A DNA stretch of 8,941 nucleotides from Cyanobacteria bacterium OH_CDB_58 (GTDB lineage Bacteria; Cyanobacteriota; Vampirovibrionia; Gastranaerophilales; Gastranaerophilaceae), in NCBI GenBank assembly GCA_023435965.1, contig JAEZLC010000110.1:1-8941 (forward strand). Reading direction: 5' to 3'. Under the pieces are notes generated by a model that did not search any database, was not told the DNA's origin, and saw only the letters and a program-made list of their open reading frames with translations. Below are positions 1 to 7,705 of this stretch, piece after piece. Each line of letters begins with the position of its first letter. Position 1 is the stretch's first letter. A program made the translations under genes and the position numbers.

Positions 1-1
1 A

Positions 2-289
2 CCCTTTATGAGTGCTTTAGATATTGGTGTCACAAAAATTGAAAAAGAAGGCAAGCAAGAATTCTTTTCAACGATTGGCGGTGTTTTTCAATTCAAAAAT
101 AATGAAGCTATTATTTTGACAGAAGCAGCCGAAAGTGGTAAGGATATTGACATAACACGTGCTCAAAATGCCAAGGCGAGAGCTGAAGCAAGAATTGGAA
201 GTACGGAAACCACAAATGATATCAAACGAGCAAAAATGGCTCTTGCAAAAGCAATGGCAAGACTGAGAGCAGCAAGCAAATTAAATTAA
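2..289 (+). CDS. atpC: ATP synthase epsilon subunit, C-terminal part (5' end outside window)
   Basis: Epsilon subunit of the F1 sector of F1Fo ATP synthase. It sits on the central stalk with gamma, couples rotation to catalysis, and its C-terminal helices can inhibit ATP hydrolysis. The reading frame is open to the window edge: Pro-Phe precede the first Met, matching the family's 'HAPLLTALDIGV' stretch, so that Met is internal and roughly 40 N-terminal residues are missing. What remains is the end of the beta-sandwich (ALDIGVTKI, then GGVFQFKNNEAIILTEAAE) and the helical hairpin, with ARAEARI and an Ala/Arg-rich last helix (KAMARLRAA). The C-terminal helix resembles cyanobacterial epsilon. 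It would be the last gene of an atp operon, since a strong terminator follows 28 bp after the stop. Identification is firm. Confidence 0.93.
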   Translation, partial: PFMSALDIGVTKIEKEGKQEFFSTIGGVFQFKNNEAIILTEAAESGKDIDITRAQNAKARAEARIGSTETTNDIKRAKMALAKAMARLRAASKLN

Positions 290-317
290 ATTAATTTATA
301 TATTTATTTATACTTTT

Positions 318-348
318 AATGGTAGCAGTCATAATGCTACCATTTTTT
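318..348 (+). terminator. Rho-independent terminator after atpC
   Basis: A perfect 10-bp stem (318-327 with 335-344, arms AATGGTAGCA and TGCTACCATT) has a 7-nt loop, and its 3' arm runs into a T tract (343-348). Position and form fit the end of the atp operon. Confidence 0.9.
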
Positions 349-428
349 GTCTTTCATAACCAAAATAGCAAATTTTTTCTTTCAGAGGTTTTAACCCAAC
401 AAATAGGGCGAAACAAAAAGGAGGCAAA

Positions 429-764
429 ATGAAAATTCCAAACATTACTCACAATATTAGCCTAAGTAAAGCTATCAAGAAAAAGATCTTACGCAACGAA
501 GGAACAACTCTTTTTCTAAATCAAGCCATTTCCTTGCCTGAAATAAAAAATATAGCAAAAGGCAAAAAAATTACAATACAAAACAATCCTTTATGCCCAA
601 AAAGTCTTTTGATTAAAGCAAAAGATCATATTTCTGTAAAAAATTTATTTCAAAAACGCCCATCTGCAGTCAACATGGCTTTTGTAGAAACTTTTGATGA
701 ATTGAAAAAAGAAATCAGCAAAATAACACAAGAAGCAGGAGAGCTGACCAAGCTATTTAAATAA
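429..764 (+). CDS. Hypothetical 111-residue basic protein
   Basis: I do not recognise this family. The start is well supported by a perfect Shine-Dalgarno AGGAGG at 419-424, four bases before the ATG and the strongest ribosome-binding site in the window. The product is Lys-rich and basic, with no signal peptide or membrane segment. Residues 1-20 are polar (PNITHNISLSKAIKKK). The middle alternates short hydrophobic patches with Lys/Asn, including an ITIQNNPLC stretch that could be beta strand. The last 30 residues (about 82-111) look like one amphipathic helix (FDELKKEISKITQEAGELTKLF) that may mediate pairing or binding. It lies alone between the atpC terminator and the convergent nan operon. 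No clear promoter was found in the 80 bp upstream, and a weak hairpin follows the stop. It is probably a real gene, because of its SD and full-length use of the gap, but function is unknown. Confidence 0.75.
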   Translation: MKIPNITHNISLSKAIKKKILRNEGTTLFLNQAISLPEIKNIAKGKKITIQNNPLCPKSLLIKAKDHISVKNLFQKRPSAVNMAFVETFDELKKEISKITQEAGELTKLFK

Positions 765-789
765 CAGCCTTTGAATCTTTAAATTCGAT

Positions 790-812
790 TTTCAATCAAA
801 AAAAGATTGAAA
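790..812. terminator. Weak hairpin between convergent genes
   Basis: An 8-bp stem (790-797 TTTCAATC with 805-812 GATTGAAA) has a loop of seven A (seven T on the other strand). It lies between the stop of the 111-residue gene and the stop of nanK, where a shared terminator is expected. The stem is AT-rich and no long T tract follows on either strand, so termination would be inefficient or Rho-assisted. Confidence 0.4.
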
Positions 813-813
813 C

Positions 814-1734
814 TTAGCTAAACTTTTGACTTGCTAATAAAGCTGCACCTATCATTCCCGCATCATTTTTCATTTTTGCGGGAAGAAGTTGTATTGGAGA
901 AACAACAATAGAATTATTTATTTGTTCTTCTAGTTCCTTAAAGGAGATAAACTCACCCATTCCCCCTGATATTACAATGCTTTCAGGATCAAATATGTTA
1001 GTTAGGCTTATAAGTCCTGATAACAAATGGTCATGCCATAAGCCAAAAACTCTCATTGAATAACTATCTTTTCTTTTCACACCTTCAATTATGTCATAAG
1101 TTGTTACTTCTTCAGGTTTTTTATTAGATACAAAGCTGGTCTTAAAAACCTCTTCTTTAGAAGCCACTTCTTCTGCCGTAAGCCTTAACCCCGTACCAGA
1201 GGCATAACTTTCCCAACAGTCATAGTTGTTACAAGTGCATTTTCTTCTTTTATCCGGGAACAATTTAATGCTTCCAATTTCTGCGGCTCTACCGGATTTA
1301 CCTCTGAGCAGAATGTCATTTATAATAATCCCTCCACCGATACCCGTGCCCAGAGTAACAATTATTGTATTAGAATGACCTTTGGCAACTCCTATCTTAT
1401 ACTCCGCCCAAGCTGCGGCATTCGCGTCGTTTTCAACAAATACGGGCTTTTCACTCAAAGTAGAAAAATCTATTTGATTGTACCCCAAGGGCAAATTAGG
1501 AGTGGAAGATTCTACTTTTGTATTTTCCAAATTAATAGCCCCAGCTGTTGCAAAAGCAACACAATCAACTTTGCTATTAAACTTTGCAATTATTTCTTTA
1601 AACAAAGCAAGGAGGTGTTCTATATTTTTTGGGGTAGAACATTTCTTAATATCTGAAAGAACATTGCCTAAAGAATCAACTATACAATAACTGATTTTTG
1701 TTCCACCTACATCAATGGAAAGCACTTTTTTCAT
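814..1734 (-). CDS. nanK: ROK-family sugar kinase, probably N-acetylmannosamine kinase
   Basis: Predicted to phosphorylate N-acetylmannosamine (or glucose/GlcNAc) with ATP in the cytoplasm. At 306 residues it is normal for the ROK family. Visible are the N-terminal phosphate loop DVGGTK (8-13), ENDANAAA with the catalytic base D103, the glycine turn GTGIGGG (129-135), the structural-zinc cysteines C166, C168 and C173 (CTC...DC), and the adenosine-site SGGMG (256-260). The ROK signature normally reads EIGH, where the His binds sugar and zinc; here it reads E152-I-G-S155, so that His is missing. Substrate assignment comes from the upstream neighbour: nanE ends 8 bp before this ATG, and the SD (AGGTG) overlaps the nanE stop, so the two are translationally close-coupled. 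Glucokinase or GlcNAc kinase is the main alternative. ROK family is certain, NanK specificity is inferred. Confidence 0.8.
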   Translation of the reverse strand: MKKVLSIDVGGTKISYCIVDSLGNVLSDIKKCSTPKNIEHLLALFKEIIAKFNSKVDCVAFATAGAINLENTKVESSTPNLPLGYNQIDFSTLSEKPVFVENDANAAAWAEYKIGVAKGHSNTIIVTLGTGIGGGIIINDILLRGKSGRAAEIGSIKLFPDKRRKCTCNNYDCWESYASGTGLRLTAEEVASKEEVFKTSFVSNKKPEEVTTYDIIEGVKRKDSYSMRVFGLWHDHLLSGLISLTNIFDPESIVISGGMGEFISFKELEEQINNSIVVSPIQLLPAKMKNDAGMIGAALLASQKFS

Positions 1735-1742
1735 TTTTTCAC

Positions 1743-2426
1743 CTAGATATTTCTATTACAAAATCGTTTAACAATAAGTTGAGGACGGGTGATTGCGGAA
1801 CCAATGACGACGCTGTGAGCACCAAGAGAAAAAGCTTTATCTACCTGCTGCGGAGTCCAAATCCTTCCCTCTAAAACCACGGGACAATCTAGGATTTTCA
1901 CCAATTTTTCAAGCAACTTAAAGTCGGGTTCTTCCGACTCTGTTTCAGAGTAAGAAGTATAGCCTGACAACGTTGTAGAAACAATATCAGCACCCAGACA
2001 CCTCGCGGCAATACCTTCCTCAAGTGTTGAAATATCTGCCATGGAAAGTCTGTTGTTAACATTGATATATTTTATAATTTTTCTTAAATTGTCTTTTCCT
2101 CTGGGCCTGCTGGTAGAATCAAAAGCTATAATATCAGCACCTGCAACAACCAATTCCTTTACTTCTTTGATTGTTGGAGTTATATAAACAACATTTTTCC
2201 AGTTGTCTGGTATTACATCCGGCTTTGTTAATCCAATAACCGGAACGGCAAAATTTTGCTTTGCATTTTGAACATCCCTTTTACCTGCAACCCTAAGTGC
2301 TTTGGCACCGCCTTTTACCACAGACTGCATCATCGCCAACATGCATTCTTCTTTATAAAGAGGTTCTGACGGCATTGCTTGCACAGACACAATTATTTGG
2401 TTTTTTAGCTTTTTTAAAACTTCCAT
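1743..2426 (-). CDS. nanE: N-acetylmannosamine-6-phosphate 2-epimerase
   Basis: Converts ManNAc-6-phosphate to GlcNAc-6-phosphate, the step by which sialic-acid or ManNAc carbon enters amino-sugar metabolism. At 227 residues it is typical of bacterial NanE (TIM barrel). Family motifs run in order: VSVQAMP (13-19), GGAKALRV (39-46), VPVIGLTK (61-68, K68 a likely catalytic Lys), ITPT (82-85), ADIIAFDSTSRPR (97-109), MADISTLEEG (129-138), GADIVSTTLSGYT (145-157), VVLEGRIWTP (183-192, E186 a likely catalytic acid) and VVIGSAITRPQ (206-216). The start Met fits the usual family N-terminus. There is no Shine-Dalgarno before it; a TATAAT box ends only 6 bp upstream, suggesting a leaderless transcript. 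It is the first gene of a two-gene operon with the ROK kinase. No lyase (nanA), deacetylase (nagA) or transporter is in the window. Confidence 0.93.
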   Translation of the reverse strand: MEVLKKLKNQIIVSVQAMPSEPLYKEECMLAMMQSVVKGGAKALRVAGKRDVQNAKQNFAVPVIGLTKPDVIPDNWKNVVYITPTIKEVKELVVAGADIIAFDSTSRPRGKDNLRKIIKYINVNNRLSMADISTLEEGIAARCLGADIVSTTLSGYTSYSETESEEPDFKLLEKLVKILDCPVVLEGRIWTPQQVDKAFSLGAHSVVIGSAITRPQLIVKRFCNRNI

Positions 2427-2432
2427 GATTCA

Positions 2433-2460
2433 ATTATACATTATTTTTGCCAAATATTAA
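2433..2460 (-). promoter_or_regulatory. Putative nanE-nanK promoter (leaderless start)
   Basis: A perfect -10 TATAAT lies on the - strand at 2438-2433. A possible -35 TTAATA (2460-2455) lies 16 bp upstream. The A of the nanE ATG is the seventh base after the -10 box, which is where transcription normally starts, and no SD is present. The -10 is strong and the -35 weak. Confidence 0.55.
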
Positions 2461-2475
2461 TTTTTTGTTTATTTT

Positions 2476-2505
2476 TTAAAAAATACTTGAAATCGGTGTT
2501 ATAAA
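2476..2505 (+). promoter_or_regulatory. Putative dnaK promoter with extended -10
   Basis: An extended -10, TGTTATAAA (TG at 2497-2498, TATAAA at 2500-2505), lies 51 bp before the dnaK ATG. A weak -35 (TTAAAA, 2476-2481) sits 18 bp upstream in an A/T tract that could act as an UP element. Transcription would start near 2512, giving a leader of about 45 nt. No CIRCE repeat (HrcA operator) or sigma-32 -10 is visible, so the heat-shock control of this copy is not evident. Confidence 0.5.
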
Positions 2506-2550
2506 ATATGTAGAAAATAGTATATTTTTTAATATTTAAAATGGAGATAA

Positions 2551-4395
<1,845 letters not shown>

Positions 4396-4412
4396 TTTTT
4401 CTTTTATAATTT

Positions 4413-4442
4413 AAAAAAGCTGGTCTAAAAGCCAGCTTTTTT
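4413..4442 (+). terminator. Rho-independent terminator after dnaK
   Basis: An 11-bp stem (4413-4423 AAAAAAGCTGG with 4432-4442 CCAGCTTTTTT) has an 8-nt loop, and its 3' arm ends in a T tract. It lies 17 bp past the dnaK stop and uncouples dnaK from the next gene. Confidence 0.9.
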
Positions 4443-4531
4443 CTTTATTTTTTGTAATAAATTCAAAAAAACTATCAAAAAAACACAATTTTTTTATTTT
4501 TTTGTTTTATCTTATACAAAGTGAGTTTTTT

Positions 4532-5323
4532 ATGATAAATAATTATTCTGCAAATTTGATCTCAAATTCCCAACCAATAAAACCGCCTGTAAAAAACAGG
4601 AATTTTGAAATATCAAATAACCCCAATAACAAAAAAATATTAGACTCAAAAGAACCAAACGACTCCTCAATAATTAGCTTTAGAGCCCAAAATAATAAAC
4701 AGTCAATGGGAATAAGCAAACAAAAACTGCAAGAAATAAAAGAAGTTCTTGACCAAAATATTTATGAAATACAAACGACTGATGGAAAAACAATAAAAGG
4801 AACGATAAAAGAATACATTCAAGCTAATATAGAAAAAATTATCGAAAATGACCACTCTGAAGGTTTATTACACGGAACAAGCAAAGAAGCTCGCAAAAGC
4901 ATTTTAGAAAACGGCTTTGATCAGAACAAAGTATCGCGAACTGTTTGTGGACCAGGAACTTGTTTTACCGGCAGCGAATATGAAGCACATCAAATTGGTG
5001 GTGGTGCAATAATAAAATGCAGTTACAGCGGGACTAGTGCCGTTCTCAAACACGGCTTTTTTGACAAAATTCGCTATAACGATGCTGTGGTTGATGATAT
5101 TTCAAAAATGGCAGAAATTAAGCTTTACCCAGAAACGTACTCTCAAACCTATTACAATAAAGTTGCGAAGGTTGAAAGAATACTTGGAGAATATGTCAGA
5201 GATGTTCTAGTAAATCAACTACATATTGATGCCGGCATTGACAGGGGAAGACAACCCTGTATTCCTGGTTGTTTTGTGGTTTATAATACAAAAACCCTAA
5301 GTGATTTAAAAGCTTACAACTAA
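4532..5323 (+). CDS. Putative PARP/ART-fold protein with disordered N-terminus (possible effector or toxin)
   Basis: The start at 4532 is preferred over an upstream TTG at 4502: the ATG has a modest SD-like GTGAG six bases upstream, and the extra ten residues would be read from a T-rich, promoter-like tract. The product has 263 residues. Residues 1-55 are Asn/Ser/Pro/Lys-rich and look disordered, ending in IISFRAQ; there is no signal peptide or membrane segment. Residues 60-108 are helical. From 111 on it resembles a PARP/ART-like domain: GLLHGTS (111-117, H114 matching the NAD-binding His), an I..NGF helix end, GPGTCF (140-145, where PARPs have GxGIYF), then strand AIIKCSYSG, and a final GCFVVYNTK (246-254) matching the PARP terminal strand xEYxVYD. 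By this alignment the triad His-Tyr-Glu becomes H114-C144-C247. ADP-ribosyltransfer is therefore only a hypothesis; a non-catalytic NAD-fold protein or another HGT-containing fold is possible. It lies between dnaK and a secreted parvulin, with no immunity-like partner. Confidence 0.6.
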   Translation: MINNYSANLISNSQPIKPPVKNRNFEISNNPNNKKILDSKEPNDSSIISFRAQNNKQSMGISKQKLQEIKEVLDQNIYEIQTTDGKTIKGTIKEYIQANIEKIIENDHSEGLLHGTSKEARKSILENGFDQNKVSRTVCGPGTCFTGSEYEAHQIGGGAIIKCSYSGTSAVLKHGFFDKIRYNDAVVDDISKMAEIKLYPETYSQTYYNKVAKVERILGEYVRDVLVNQLHIDAGIDRGRQPCIPGCFVVYNTKTLSDLKAYN

Positions 5324-5398
5324 ATATATACATCTAATCAATTGTTTTAATTTATATTTAAAGTAAAATCTCTATATTAACTTTAATGGAGATTATAT

Positions 5399-5776
5399 AT
5401 GAAAAAAATCATTCCTTTCCTCTGCTCTGTCCTTCTTTTATTTTGCTCTCAGTCTTTAGTTTTTGCAGAAGCATCAACCCCACCAACTTGTAGTCAGGTT
5501 GAAACAGTAAAGGCAAGCCACATTCTTGTTAACACAAAAGAAGAGGCGGTATCTATAAAATCACAAATTGACAAAGGTGCAAACTTTGAAGAAATGGCAA
5601 AAAAACACTCCAAATGCCCATCAGGTAACAACGGTGGTAATCTTGGTTATTTTGGAAAAGGAGAAATGGTACCCAGCTTTGAGACCGCTGCTTTTAACCT
5701 TCCTGTTGGAAAGGTTTCTGATCCAATAAAAACTCAATTTGGTTGGCACATAATAAAAGTTTATGACAAAGAATAA
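5399..5776 (+). CDS. Secreted parvulin-type peptidyl-prolyl cis-trans isomerase
   Basis: Predicted to catalyse cis-trans isomerisation of X-Pro bonds in exported proteins. Residues 1-23 form a signal peptide (KK, hydrophobic core, likely cleavage after VFA at 21-23); the Cys residues in the core do not form a good lipobox. After a short spacer, one parvulin domain spans about 38-123: ASHILV with H41, ANFEEMAKKHSKCPS with C73, NGGNLGYFGKGEMVPSFE (M90 and F94 line the proline pocket) and QFGWHIIKV with H117. These match the catalytic and binding residues of Pin1/PpiC. It is a minimal Par10-like domain plus signal peptide, without the SurA or PrsA chaperone flanks, so it should be soluble in the periplasm or outside the cell. 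GGAG (5388-5391) sits 7 bp before the ATG, and the gene ends at a shared terminator. The nearest named relative is ppiC, but E. coli PpiC is cytoplasmic, so I give no symbol. Confidence 0.92.
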   Translation: MKKIIPFLCSVLLLFCSQSLVFAEASTPPTCSQVETVKASHILVNTKEEAVSIKSQIDKGANFEEMAKKHSKCPSGNNGGNLGYFGKGEMVPSFETAAFNLPVGKVSDPIKTQFGWHIIKVYDKE

Positions 5777-5778
5777 AT

Positions 5779-5808
5779 AAAAAGGCTAGAATAAAATCTA
5801 GCCTTTTT
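5779..5808. terminator. Bidirectional terminator between ppiC-like gene and typA
   Basis: A 12-bp stem (5779-5790 AAAAAGGCTAGA with 5797-5808 TCTAGCCTTTTT) has a 6-nt loop. A run of A on the left and T on the right gives a T tract on both strands. It sits 3 bp after the parvulin stop and 8 bp beyond the typA stop, so it can end both convergent transcripts. Confidence 0.92.
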
Positions 5809-5816
5809 TATAATTT

Positions 5817-7610
5817 TTAATGAAATCTTGTTTTGTTTAAATCTGCTTTTCTCATTCTAATGTTTTCCGGAGTGATTTCGACAAGCTCATCGCTTTCAAT
5901 GTACTCCAAACAGTCTTCAAGACTCATTCTTCGTGGTGCCTGCAAAGTAACCATAACATCAGCTGTTGCACTTCTCATGTTTGTGAGCTTTTTTGTCTTA
6001 CAGATATTTATGGCAAGATCTTGAGGTCTATTACTTTCTCCCACAATCATTCCTCTGTACACCTTTGTTTTTGGGGTAACAAAGAAAACTCCTCTATCTT
6101 CAAATTGACCCAACGCATAAGGGATAGCCTCTCCATCTTCATGAGAAATCAAAGATCCGCTTCTTTGTTTAGGAATATCACCCGCGAATGGTTTATATTG
6201 ATCAAAAGTGTGATTCATTATTCCTTCACCACGAGTCATTCTTATAAATTCGCTTCTAAAACCAATCAAGCCTCTTGCTGGAATTGAAAAATTCATGACT
6301 GTTCTTGTTTCACTTACTTGCATATCAAGCATTTCGCCTTTTCTACCCGCAAGTTTCTCAATACAAGACCCTGCATGACCTTCCGGCACATCTACCAACA
6401 AATTTTCATAAGGTTCATATAACTTTCCGTCTACCGTTTTAAAAATAACCTCTGGTTTTGAAACTTGAAACTCGTAGCCTTCTCTTCTCATTGTCTCAAT
6501 CAAAATTCCAAGGTGAAGCTCGCCTCTTCCACTTACTCTAAAAATATCCGTATTTTCAGTATCTTCAACTCTTAAGCTAACATTTTTTTCAAGCTCATCA
6601 TACAATCTTTTTCTAATTTGTCTGCTTGTTACAAATTTACCTTCTGTTCCCGCAAAAGGGCTGTTGTTAACAGAAAAATTCATTTGCAAAGTAGGCTCAT
6701 CCACTTTTATTAGAGGAAGCGCTTCTGGTTCAAGCAAAGTAGAAATTGTTTCTCCGATTTGAATTTCAGAAAAACCCGCTACTCCTACGATATCTCCAGC
6801 TGAAGCTTCTTGTATTTCAACTCTTCCAAGGTCTTCAAACCCGTATAATTTAACAATTTTTCCTTTTTGAACAGATCCATCTGCTCTAACCAAACTCACT
6901 TGCTCTTGAGATTTTATTACCCCGTTAACTATTCTACCAATTGCTATTCTGCCTACATATTCATTATAATCTAACGTTGTTGTTTGAAATTGCAACTTTT
7001 TATCAGCATCACCGATTGGTGGATTTACGTTATCAATAATACAATCCAACAAAGGAGTAATATTATCTGATTCCTCTTCCAGTTCTTTTTTTGCAAAACC
7101 CATTAAGCTGCTTGCATAAACAAAAGGGAAGTCTAAAAGATATTCATCCTCTGTAAGCTCTGTGAACAAATCAAACACTTGATCCAAGGCTCTGTGAGGA
7201 TCCGCTCCTTTTCTATCAATTTTATTTATAACAACAATTATTCTTATTCCAAGCTCTAATGCTTTTGACAAAACAAATCTTGTTTGCGGCATTGGGCCTT
7301 CAGCGGCATCAACAATAAGCAATGCTCCATCAACCATTCCCAGTACTCGCTCAACTTCTCCCCCAAAATCTGCGTGGCCAGGGGTATCAACAACATTTAT
7401 TTTATATCCTTTGTAGTTTATAGAAATGTTTTTTGAAAGAATTGTTATTCCTCTTTCTTTTTCCAAATCATTACTGTCTAATACTCTTTCTTGGACTTGT
7501 TGATTATCTCTAAAAACACCGCCCTGCTTAAGCATACAGTCAACCAATGTGGTTTTTCCATGGTCAACGTGAGCGATAATCGCTATGTTTCGTAATTTAC
7601 TGTTTTTCAT
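5817..7610 (-). CDS. typA: Translational GTPase TypA/BipA
   Basis: Ribosome-associated GTPase of the EF-G class, acting on 50S assembly and stress or low-temperature adaptation. At 597 residues it is full length for the family. The G domain shows G1 AHVDHGKT (13-20), G2 ERGITI (52-57), G3 [12 protein letters not shown] (75-86), G4 NKID (129-132) and G5-like YASS. The beta-barrel domain II, EF-G-like domains III and V, and the family-specific C-terminal domain follow: [23 protein letters not shown] and a Lys/Arg-rich end with ENIRMRK. The start is supported by AGAGGA about 9-10 bp upstream. The 95-bp gap to the preceding SGNH-like gene holds an inverted repeat that overlaps this ribosome-binding site. 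The 3' end shares a terminator with the convergent parvulin gene. Nothing appears truncated. Confidence 0.97.
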   Translation of the reverse strand: MKNSKLRNIAIIAHVDHGKTTLVDCMLKQGGVFRDNQQVQERVLDSNDLEKERGITILSKNISINYKGYKINVVDTPGHADFGGEVERVLGMVDGALLIVDAAEGPMPQTRFVLSKALELGIRIIVVINKIDRKGADPHRALDQVFDLFTELTEDEYLLDFPFVYASSLMGFAKKELEEESDNITPLLDCIIDNVNPPIGDADKKLQFQTTTLDYNEYVGRIAIGRIVNGVIKSQEQVSLVRADGSVQKGKIVKLYGFEDLGRVEIQEASAGDIVGVAGFSEIQIGETISTLLEPEALPLIKVDEPTLQMNFSVNNSPFAGTEGKFVTSRQIRKRLYDELEKNVSLRVEDTENTDIFRVSGRGELHLGILIETMRREGYEFQVSKPEVIFKTVDGKLYEPYENLLVDVPEGHAGSCIEKLAGRKGEMLDMQVSETRTVMNFSIPARGLIGFRSEFIRMTRGEGIMNHTFDQYKPFAGDIPKQRSGSLISHEDGEAIPYALGQFEDRGVFFVTPKTKVYRGMIVGESNRPQDLAINICKTKKLTNMRSATADVMVTLQAPRRMSLEDCLEYIESDELVEITPENIRMRKADLNKTRFH

Positions 7611-7624
7611 TATTAATGTTTCCT

Positions 7625-7667
7625 CTCATTTATATATTATTACAAATATTCTCATATATAAAATGAG
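7625..7667 (-). promoter_or_regulatory. Inverted repeat in the typA leader, overlapping its ribosome-binding site
   Basis: CTCATTTATATAT (7625-7637) is the inverse of ATATATAAAATGAG (7654-7667) apart from one extra base, with a 16-nt loop. In the typA message, the proximal arm ends in GAG, the start of the Shine-Dalgarno region GAGAGGA. Just beyond the distal arm lies CCTC, which could pair with GAGG in a shifted register. The stem is mostly A-U, so it would be marginally stable. It may be an operator or an RNA control element, or chance in AT-rich DNA. Confidence 0.35.
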
Positions 7668-7705
7668 GTGCTTCAATTAGAAAACATGTTTTACATAAGT
7701 TTTTA

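Noticed and set aside
1375..1690. Two overlapping + strand open frames (93 and 70 codons) inside the ROK kinase gene
   Set aside because: They lie antisense to a gene with clear family motifs, have no plausible ribosome-binding site, and encode nothing recognisable.
2487..2492. TTGAAA upstream of dnaK as a -35 box or as a heat-shock sigma-32 -35
   Set aside because: It is only 7 bp from the TATAAA, and no CCCCAT-like -10 lies at the right distance.
4502..4531. Upstream TTG start giving the ART-like protein ten extra residues
   Set aside because: It lies in the T-rich, promoter-like tract with no SD, whereas the ATG at 4532 has GTGAG at suitable spacing and gives an N-terminus like other disordered leaders.
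5833..6287. Two + strand open frames inside typA
   Set aside because: Antisense shadows of a well-conserved GTPase gene.
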